From Paraphaeosphaeria minitans (taxonomy: Eukaryota; Ascomycota; Dothideomycetes; Pleosporales; Didymosphaeriaceae), in the NCBI GenBank assembly GCA_015832175.1, contig WJXW01000009.1, forward strand, positions 1,054,001 through 1,118,000: 64,000 bases of DNA, given 5' to 3'. The translations under genes were made by a program, and so were the position numbers. Positions 56,431 to 64,000 of the stretch are shown piece after piece (position 1 is the stretch's first letter; the number at the start of each line of letters is the position of its first letter). The notes beneath the pieces were generated by a model that worked only from the letters and a program-made list of their open reading frames with translations, was not told the DNA's origin and ran no database searches.

Positions 56431-56950
56431 TACCCTAGAATTTACTTAATTTAAAATTTCTTGTAATTAAAAGTTATATCTTAGAGATCTAGAGAATAAG
56501 GTACTATAGTAAAGTAGTAGTGTTATAGGTTTTATTCTTCTATTAGGGACTTATTATTATTTTAGTAAGAGTTCCTTTATAGTGTAGAGGCGGCCCTAAG
56601 GCGGTCTTATAGTAAGGGTCCTCATTAGGCGGTTCGCTCATTTACCTTACGTTATAAAGCGATAGGACAGCGCTTCTACCCTTTCTAATATAATTGTTAT
56701 ATGTCTATTACCTTAGTAGCGCGTTGCTATTATAGTCTTTTTATATTTACGTTACTCTACCTCCTTTTTTCCTTCTTTACTCTCTCTTTCCTATACTAAC
56801 TTTAACTTATACCTATTCTAACCCCCTTAACTATCTATAACTACTTCCTTCTTTATCTTCTTCTAGCCTTAATCTAGTCCCCCTCTTGTTCCTACGCTAT
56901 GCGTCCCTATATTTCTTTTAGCCTTTTAGCCTTCTTTCTTAGTGTTCTAT
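56431..56950. other. Unassigned spacer with a pyrimidine-rich tract
   Basis: No coding frame or known repeat. From about 56755 to 56945 the plus strand is strongly C+T-rich (CTCTACCTCC, CTTCTTTACTCTCTCTTTCC and similar), ending at the F2 LTR. Confidence 0.45.
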
Positions 56951-57362
56951 TATTAGGATTCGAAGGCTAGGCCTCCTGGAATCTTTATATGTATCTATAT
57001 TCGTTGTTTGAGTGGCACAGCACAAGAGGTTATATAACCTAATTAGTGTGATTAGAGCGCTAAGACAACTAATTAGACTGAGCACTTAATATACTAAGTA
57101 ACTAATAAGTGCTTAATTAGTTTAATTAGAGCGATTAGTCCACTAATCGCTTAAAGTATATAGGAACGCAAGAATAGGCTCTCTATACTTGTGTTTAATC
57201 TACTTATTAATTTATTATTTAGATTCTAGTAGACTAAATTGTTAACTTATTATACTTTATTAAGATACTAACGTATTAATAAGACCTTTCACCTTCTATA
57301 AGTACTCCTACCTAAGAACTAATCTTAACCCTTTAGGACTAGCTAACCTCTTAGATTTAACA
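56951..57362 (+). repeat. 5' LTR of F2
   Basis: 412 bp, type F U3 with TAATTAG motifs, TATATAGGAACG box at about 57164, shared R/U5. Confidence 0.9.
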
Positions 57363-57379
57363 TCTTAAACACCCTTAAT

Positions 57380-58030
57380 ATAAGTACTTTATAAACTTCT
57401 ACCTCTTCCACAGCTTTAGGTGCTGCTAGGATTACTCTTATAAAGAATAGTAGTAAAGTGCATAAACCTAATCTCTACTTTAGTAAATAATCTTAAACTA
57501 ACATCTAGATTTTCTAGTTAGACCTCTACTTCTTTAACTTAGATAAATTCCTTAAAGATAAAAAAAAGGTTATCTTTGCAGGAATATACATGCGAGGAGA
57601 TATAGGATTATAAATCTATTCTTACCTTAAAAGGTACCTAGGAATAGACTATAATAATAATAATAATTATGTAAATAAGCACGCTAATGCAGTTAACATT
57701 ATTAAAATTATAACAACTTAAAGAAATGCCTTAAATAACTCTTTAGGATTACTAATAAGGACTCTATTACAAAAATAAAGATTTAGACTATAACTTAGAA
57801 ATAATTAGTAGCTAAGTATATAGCTAAGTTTTGTAGATACGCTGTGCAACTTAACTAGGATAATTAATCTCTTTAGGACCTGTATAAACAAGAACTTAAA
57901 TAGAAACTACGTAAGGAACTCTTATATAGTGGTGCGCGAATTACTAATCTTAAGGAACTATATAAAGAAACTATTAGGATTAACAGAGAATGGTTTTTAT
58001 TGTAACAAGAGCTCTACTAAAACCCTAAGG
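57380..58030 (+). pseudogene. gag of F2, N-terminal part
   Basis: Opens at ATA (57380-57382). Capsid region as in A1. A one-base loss near 57710 (ATTAAAATT where other copies have ATTAAGAATT) shifts the frame. It ends inside the region before the knuckle. Confidence 0.85.
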
Positions 58031-58639
58031 GGACAGCTAGAATAGTACCTTAGAGAATACTAGCCTAACTTATAAAGTAATAGGCGTATTCTATTTATCT
58101 TTTACTAGATAGATAACTATAACTAGGCAAACTAGGCTAGGCTAGAACGCTTATATTAGCCTCCTAACTCTATATCTCCTAGAGAGGTAGAAAATAGATC
58201 TTTCTAATAAAGTATATCTTTCTAGAGAGATATAGTCTCTAGAATTTTATTCTAGTAAGGAATTAAACTAAAGGTTATATAACCTAAATAGTTTCCTTCT
58301 AGAAATGCCCTCTTTCCTTATAGGGTTAAAAGTTACCTTTTATAGGAAACTCTATAGTAGTTTAAACTAATAGGTAAATACCTAAATAGTACTACTAATA
58401 GACTAATACGTAGTAGAAGGCCAGACCGGGCTCATAACCTATAAAGAGGAGGTAGAGGCTAGAGAATAAAGGGTAACCTTCTAGACCTTCTAGTACCTTC
58501 TCTCCCCTAGTACTAGTTACCTAGAATAGTAGAGACTAGGGTAATGGAGGGCATATTAAACGTAGTTAAATAGAGCAATAAAACCTTAGGTATAGGCTTA
58601 GAATTACTATCTAGGATAGAGAGTAGTGGCACCTAGTTA
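58031..58639 (+). other. Upstream part of gypsy fragment X
   Basis: Not clearly readable. No LTR is visible. It probably includes RT/RNase H connection sequence degraded by stops, or an unrelated stretch joined to X. Confidence 0.35.
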
Positions 58640-59994
58640 CTTTTATATTAAGGAAACTTTAAGCTATAGAGCTAAATTATAAAATATATAACCTTAAGCT
58701 CCTTACTATTATCTACTACTTTAAGTAATATGGTTATTATCTAGATAGTATATAGCACATATTTTAAGTGCTAAGTAACTATAATAACCTACGCGGTATA
58801 CGCGCTATATAGAAGCTAAACCTATAATAAGTATAATAGGTAATATACCTAGTAGCTTTTAATTTTAATGTAAAACACTACCTAGGGAAAATAAACCTAG
58901 TAGCTAGACTATTAAGGAGGGTAGATTACGTATAGGAGAATCTATTACTAACCTATTTATTACCTACCCTATAGAACAAAATACTATAGAGGACTAAGCA
59001 TAGTGAAGTAAGCGAATCTATAAATAAGCTAAGCTTATTAGGCGTATATAAGATGTATGTTACTAATATTTATAGAGCTATAAGGGTCCCTACTACTAGT
59101 GCTATAGTATATACGCTATACGTACTACGCTCGCTAGCTAGAGTATTAGTTAGTACTAATCTTATAATAAAAGAGTCTAACCTTATTACTAAAGTTTAGT
59201 AGCTTTAGCAAAGGAACGCTTTTACTATTAAGTGTATTACTAGCTTAGGATATAAAAGAAGTACTTAAAGTAGTAGTAAGGCGTAAGTATAGCACCTTAA
59301 TAAAATAGAAGTCCTAAGGTATAATAGCAGATTATATATCCTGGATAAACTAGTAATTAGGTAAGAGATTTTGTTCTAGCACTATAATATGTATATAGTA
59401 GGCCACTTTAGCGTATATAGAACGCTTAAGGCTATTAAAAGGACCTACTATTAGCCTCCTATAAATTAAGATGTTTAGAAGTACGTAAGGACTTATACTA
59501 TCTACTAAAGGAGTAAAGCTCTAAGGTATAGTAAGTATAGCTAGCTATTACCTCTTCTAACGCTAAAGGATATCTTTAAGGAAGTCTTACTAGACTTTAT
59601 AACTAGATTCTTACTAGGGAAGGATTAAGGTAGCTACACTTTTAATATAATTTTTATAATTATATACTACTTCTCTAAGATAGCTATCTATATCCCTATA
59701 TAAAAAACATAGGATGTAAAGAAATTTATAGAAGCTTACTTCTAAGACGCTATTTTAAAGTTTGGCATTTAGAAAGGTATTATATCTAATAGGGGCTCTA
59801 CTTTTACCTCCGCTTTTTAGGCAGAAATATACTACTAACTATAGGTAAAGCGTAGGCTTAGTACTACTTTCTACTCTTAAATAGATAAGTAAATAGAGCG
59901 ATAGAATTAGACGCTTAAATAATACCTTCGCATATTTATTATATCTCTATAAATAAACTAGGTTAAACTCCTCCTAACAGCTTAATTTGTATAT
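58640..59994 (+). pseudogene. gypsy element X: RNase H and integrase
   Basis: RNase H end: LNYKIYNLKLLTIIYYF near 58670, NYNNLRGIRAIQKL near 58775 and KHYLGKINLVARLLRRVDY near 58872. Integrase: H-H and C-x2-C region about 59375-59500 (GHFSVYRTLKAIKRTY), core LLDFITRF near 59585, YYFSKIAIYIPI near 59665, ISNRGSTF near 59785 and the IERQNQTLKQYLRIF block near 59895. The last block ends LLTAQFVY at about 59990, where the E LTR was inserted. A third gypsy lineage, distinct from B and the chromoviruses. Confidence 0.87.
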
Positions 59995-60185
59995 TGTAAT
60001 AGGCTGGGGCTATGCCCTAGCCTTTAAAAGGATCTTAAGGAAAGGAACTACCCTAAAGAAGTAGACCTACTAAGGAAAACTCTTCTTATAAGCGGCACAC
60101 CCCCTATAGAGACTTAATATCTATAATTTATCCTTTATATTTAGCACTTATAGTTCTATTTACTCTCTAAGGCTAGCCTATAATA
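59995..60185 (+). repeat. 5' LTR of family E (+)
   Basis: 191 bp, TGTAATAGGC to GGCTAGCCTATAATA, mirrored by 1612-1803. Confidence 0.85.
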
Positions 60186-60189
60186 TGAA

Positions 60190-61490
60190 ATATTAGATCT
60201 TCTAGAAAAGAGTTACTTAAAGGAATAGACAAACGTAATAGAGTCTAAAATAACCCCCTAATAGATGCCTCTAATATTGCTAAGTTAGTAGAATAACTGT
60301 AAAACCTAATTACTACTAGAAATAAAGATCGCTCTACTATATAAATACTATAACTCTAGAATAAAGAGCTGCGCAAGCTCTTTATATACTAATAGGCCTA
60401 CGCTAGCACTACTTTAGGCCTATCCACCCCTACTTTAAGGGGTATATCCCTATTTACTAGCGTAGGCTAGCTAATTCTACACTATAAACTGCTCTTAAAG
60501 TTAATTAAGTTTAGGGGCTTAAAGGCCTAGTTTAGGGCCTAAAAGGTTATAATAGACTATAAGCTCTAGACTAATAAGTAGTTTATTAGCTCCCTCTAAA
60601 AGAAATAAGCACTAATATAGAACTGCTTAGATAATAGTCCTTAGGATATAGTAGCAGCCTTCTACTAAGCTAGGGGGGTAGATAGCTAGTTTAATCTATA
60701 AATATTTATGTAGTATTTTACCTTTATGTATACTAATAACCACGCCTAGTAAAAGGCTAAAGCACGCCTTAATATAATAAGGTAGAACTTTAAGAAGAGT
60801 TTCTCTAACTTTTACATTCACTTTAAATAAACCTTAGTAGAGGTAGGTAGTAGCTAGTAGAGTAATACTAAGAAACTATATAAGTTACGCTGCGTAATCT
60901 GGCGTAATATCTATATAGTTACTCTTAACTATAATGTTCCTAAAGGGGACTATAATATAACTATTACTAGGTTTTTATAAATTATAGTAGACGTTAAGAT
61001 AGAGGCCCTAAAAGATAAGCTTACTATTTAAGCTACCTCCTATAAGGGTGGCTAGCCCCCTTTTAAGGATAGTAATAGTAATATCTATATAACTACTATA
61101 GCAGCGTTAACCTTAACCTAGCCCTAAGCTAGTAGGGAGGCGGGTAAGTAGCGCCTAAACTAAATACCTAAATATATTTTCTAGTAACACTAGAACGTAG
61201 GTATGTACACTTACTATAGTAAGCCTAACTATATAGCTAGAGCCTACACTAATATAGTTTCACTCTAGGTAATTATAACCTAATCTTAGTATAGTAAAAT
61301 AAGCACCTAGTTAAAAAGAAAGTAGCCCCTAGTCTAGCGCTAATATAGGGGCTAAGCGCGATAGTATTAATAGAGGTATAATTAGGGCGAGCTATAATAG
61401 TTAGAGTGGCTAAGGCTAGGGTAGGTATAAATAGGCCTACCTCTACCCTTTATATATTCCTTAACAGCACGCAGTATATAGAGATCCTAA
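60190..61490 (+). pseudogene. gag of family E (+)
   Basis: A readable region from about 60710 (FMQYFTFMYTNNHAQ) to 61300, with SFSNFYIHFKQTLVEVGSS near 60800-60855. The knuckle region near 61199-61245 reads M-Y-T-Y-Y-S-K-P-N-Y-I-A-R-A-Y, a CCHC box with four of its metal ligands now Tyr. Many stops. Confidence 0.75.
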
Positions 61491-63897
61491 TTAATATAGA
61501 GTGTAAATACTTTACAGTAATTAGCTCTAGACAAGTAGATTTACTCTTACTATAGTATATTATAATTTTAGCCTAGGAGCTAGAATAGGCCGCTAGGTTA
61601 TTACTATAGACCCTTATTACAGAGATAGTAGTAGTGCCTTATAATATATTTAGATAGTAATAGACTCTTTACACTTATATAATTCCTAACCTCTACTAGA
61701 ATACAATCCTAGGAACCCCCTAGATAGCTAAGTCTAAAGTAGTAGTAGATGTCTATAGTAGTAAAATTATAATTAGGGCGGCTAGGGGTCTTATTACCTT
61801 TAATACTTAAGTAGTAGAAAGGCGGGGCCTCTTTACTACGCTTATAGATAAGAAGGATAATATAACGCCCTTTAATACTTTAGATAAAAACTAAAATAAG
61901 GTATTCTTAACTTTACTTTAAAATATTACTTAAATACTTATAATAACACTTTCTTATATAGTAGGATCCCTACCCCCCTATAACATAGTAGGGCTAGGCC
62001 TTACTAAAGATAGTAGGACTTTCTTTCTAGAACTAGTACAATACACTAGTATTTTTAATAAGACTAAGGCGTCTAGCCTTTTACTATACTAGGGCACGTT
62101 AGACTACTATATTTACCTAAAGTAGATTTTAAGTAGCTCCCTTCTAAGACTGCCCTAGGGCCTATTATATAGTATATCTAGAGATTAGCTAGTAGAACTC
62201 TAGCGCTAACTTATAGAACTTATAGATAAAGGCTAAATATAAGCTAGCTCGTTTTTAGTAGGTGCTTTAGTCCTTCTAGCCCTAAAACCTAGAGGGAAAT
62301 AGCGCCTTTACGTTAACTATTAAGAGATTAATATAATTTCTAAGCTAGATTAGTACCTGTTTTTACTTATTAAGGAGACACTACGCACCCTTTTCTAGGC
62401 TACTTAGTTTATAAAAGTAGATATCTACGCTACCTTCTATAAGCTATAAGTTATAGAAGGGAAAAAACACTATATTAGATTTTATACCTAGTTTAGTCTC
62501 TTTAAGTAGTTAGTAGTCCTATTTAGACTTACTAAAGCACCTACTATATTCTAGCACTATATTAATAGCGCTCTAAAGGATACTCTAGGCAATATATATA
62601 TAGCTTACCTAGATAATGTCCTTATATATATAATAGGGCCCCTACGCTAATACTAGGACTATATATAATAAGTGCTAGGACTTCTATAGAAAGCTAGACT
62701 ATATATAGACCTAGGGAAATGCAAATTCGCGATAATAGAGGTCTAGTACCTAAGGTATTTTATTATAGTAAGTAAGGCTATTTGCCCTAATCTAGTAAAG
62801 ATATAAGTAATTAATTAATAGAATACCTCTTTTATAGTATATATAGTCCGCCACTTTATTAGTTTTACTAACTTCTATTGTAACTTTCTTCTCTAATTCT
62901 TTAAGTAGGCCGCACTCCTATATACTCTTACTAAAAAAGGGATTCTGTTCTAATAGGGGCCTAAGGAATAGGAGGCCTTCTAGGACTTAAAAGATATATT
63001 TATATAGAGCCCCATTCTGGCGCTCTAGGATCTAGAGCGCAACACGCTAGTAGAGGTAAACTACTTAGGTAGCGCTACTAAGGCCTATCTTTTCTAATAT
63101 ATTAAGAGGATCTAGCACTCTATAGCCCACTACTCTATAGCCCTAGCACTAGCCTAGTAGAACTACACTATTTATAATAAAAAGCTACTTATAATTATAT
63201 AAGCCTTATAGGTATAAAGACTAAAGCTAATAGGAGTAGTGCACCCCTTTAAAATTCTAATAGACTATAAGAACTTTAAATACTTTATAAAGATCTAAAA
63301 GTTAAGTAAGTGCTAGCACTAATAATTAGAGTTACTTTTTACCTTTTACTTCTACCTTTACTACTAGCCTAGATCTTAGATAGCTAGACTAGACGTACTA
63401 AGCTAGTATAAGTAAGATATAGCTTAGTAGATAAGGATAAACGCTCTACTAATAGTGTCTAGGACTATTTAAACTACTCTAGTATAGACATAATTCTTAA
63501 CAGCGCTAGTAAAGGCCTAGATCTTTACTAATACGCATCTATAGGCACTTTAAGATATAGTTATAGTAAAGTTCCCTCTCTACTATATTAGGCTTAAGGT
63601 AGTGCGCTATAGTAACTGTATATTTTCTATAGTAGCTACTACCTTATAATAAATTAGAGACTATATAATTAGTATATATAGATCCCTCTTATAGTAAGAA
63701 GTCCTTTGAGTTCTAGCTTAGAAACCTTTTACTACCGCTATTATACAGCGTATACATAAGTCTCTAGTTATAGGCTACTCTAGAAAGAACTCTACGTTTA
63801 AGATTATCTACTAGGACTACTACTATAATAATATATCTAAAGATATTACCTAATTTGTGCGTAATTACTACTACGTAGGAGCGTATTGTAGTGTAAA
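61490..63897 (+). pseudogene. pol of family E (+): PR, RT, RNase H, integrase start
   Basis: RT: LALKPRGKQRLYVNYQEIN near 62280-62330, VDIYATFYKL near 62416, FRLTKAPTIFQHYINSAL near 62520-62570 and YLDN near 62606 (second Asp lost). RNase H: LFQQGPKEQEAFQDLK near 62945-62990 and FKILIDYKNFKYFIK near 63255-63295. Integrase zinc region: IHKSLVIGYSRKN near 63750-63790 and RNYYYVGAY near 63860-63885 (Cys read as Tyr/Val). Ends at about 63897 without catalytic core. Confidence 0.88.
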
Positions 63898-63900
63898 GGT

Positions 63901-64000
63901 TGGCCTATAATAGAGAGTTAGAGAAACATAGGGCCAATCAGCTGTCGTTTAAGATAGCTGATTAGAGAACAGACAAACAAGAGGATAACAACTAGATAAA
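63901..64000. other. Right edge: fading RIP signature, short hairpin
   Basis: After about 63925 the sequence keeps CpA/TpG dinucleotides (CCAATCAGCTG, ACAGACAAACAAG), unlike everything to its left. AATCAGCT at 63936-63943 and AGCTGATT at 63956-63963 form a perfect 8-bp inverted repeat around a 12-base loop. No gene is visible in 100 bases. Confidence 0.5.

Larger units (their letters stand above)
56951..58030 (+). mobile_element. F2: 5' LTR and gag start of a second F-type chromovirus
   Basis: LTR 56951-57362 (412 bp, type F U3, TATTAGGATTCG start, TTTAACA end), then gag, cut at about 58030 where unrelated gypsy sequence begins. The rest of the element is absent from the window. Confidence 0.88.
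59995..63900 (+). mobile_element. Family E Ty3/gypsy-type element, 5' LTR to integrase
   Basis: 5' LTR, gag and pol read rightward. It is inserted in X integrase. No 3' LTR is seen: pol fades out near 63897 in the integrase zinc region. Confidence 0.85.

Noticed and set aside
1..64000. Hidden host genes or a biosynthetic cluster
   Set aside because: Apart from the unassigned stretches noted, readable segments map to retroelement Gag, Pol or their antisense ORF; no other protein family is seen.

Overview
This window is a block of nested, mutated LTR retrotransposons. I find no intact protein gene, no rRNA, no tRNA and no recognisable cellular gene. The organism is most likely a filamentous ascomycete (Pezizomycotina). 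The sequence is AT-rich and saturated with TpA, with CpA/TpG scarce, and nearly every inferred Gln or Trp codon has become TAG or TAA. That is the footprint of repeat-induced point mutation (RIP) on fungal repeats. The longest open frames are about 75 codons, and these are remnants or chance frames.

Layout. 1-307: end of an LTR. 308-1803: an inverted copy of family E (gag plus LTR). 1804-15117: Ty3/gypsy element B (+), split by complete chromovirus A1 (7077-13740, TSD TTATA). 15118-16119: truncated piece of family H (-). 16120-18267: about 2.1 kb with nothing recognised. 18268-54439: chromovirus A2 (+, TSD GTTTT), opened in two places. The first insertion, 20429-43224, is a minus-strand compound of LTR C - body - LTR D - body - LTR D, which carries non-autonomous element H1 (23555-25698, TSD CTTAG), a broken Ty1/copia element (35595-42973) and a 5'-truncated plus-strand chromovirus (35971-40304). 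The second, 47111-53815, is complete element F. 54440-56430: old family E copies with a solo H LTR (TSD CTATT). 56951-58030: 5' LTR and gag start of a second F element. 58031-59994: RNase H-integrase piece of another gypsy element (X). 59995 to about 63900: family E (+). From about 63900 to the end the RIP signature fades.

The dominant family (A, C, D, F) is one chromovirus lineage. Its layout is a short leader, Gag with a CCHC knuckle, a T TTT TTA slippery heptamer, Pol in the -1 frame (protease, RT, RNase H, DD35E integrase, chromodomain), then a separate antisense reading frame next to the polypurine tract and 3' LTR. R/U5 and gag-pol are shared by all subfamilies. The U3 is different in each subfamily, the antisense protein is strongly diverged, and in D the chromodomain is diverged too. 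The antisense proteins share a CSKC-like cysteine motif followed by a coiled coil. This swappable cassette of antisense gene plus U3 is the most interesting thing in the window.

Limits: all boundaries and translations were read by eye. LTR edges and TSDs are exact where stated; domain and ORF limits are approximate. Stops, lost catalytic residues and frameshifts mean nothing here is expected to make a functional protein.
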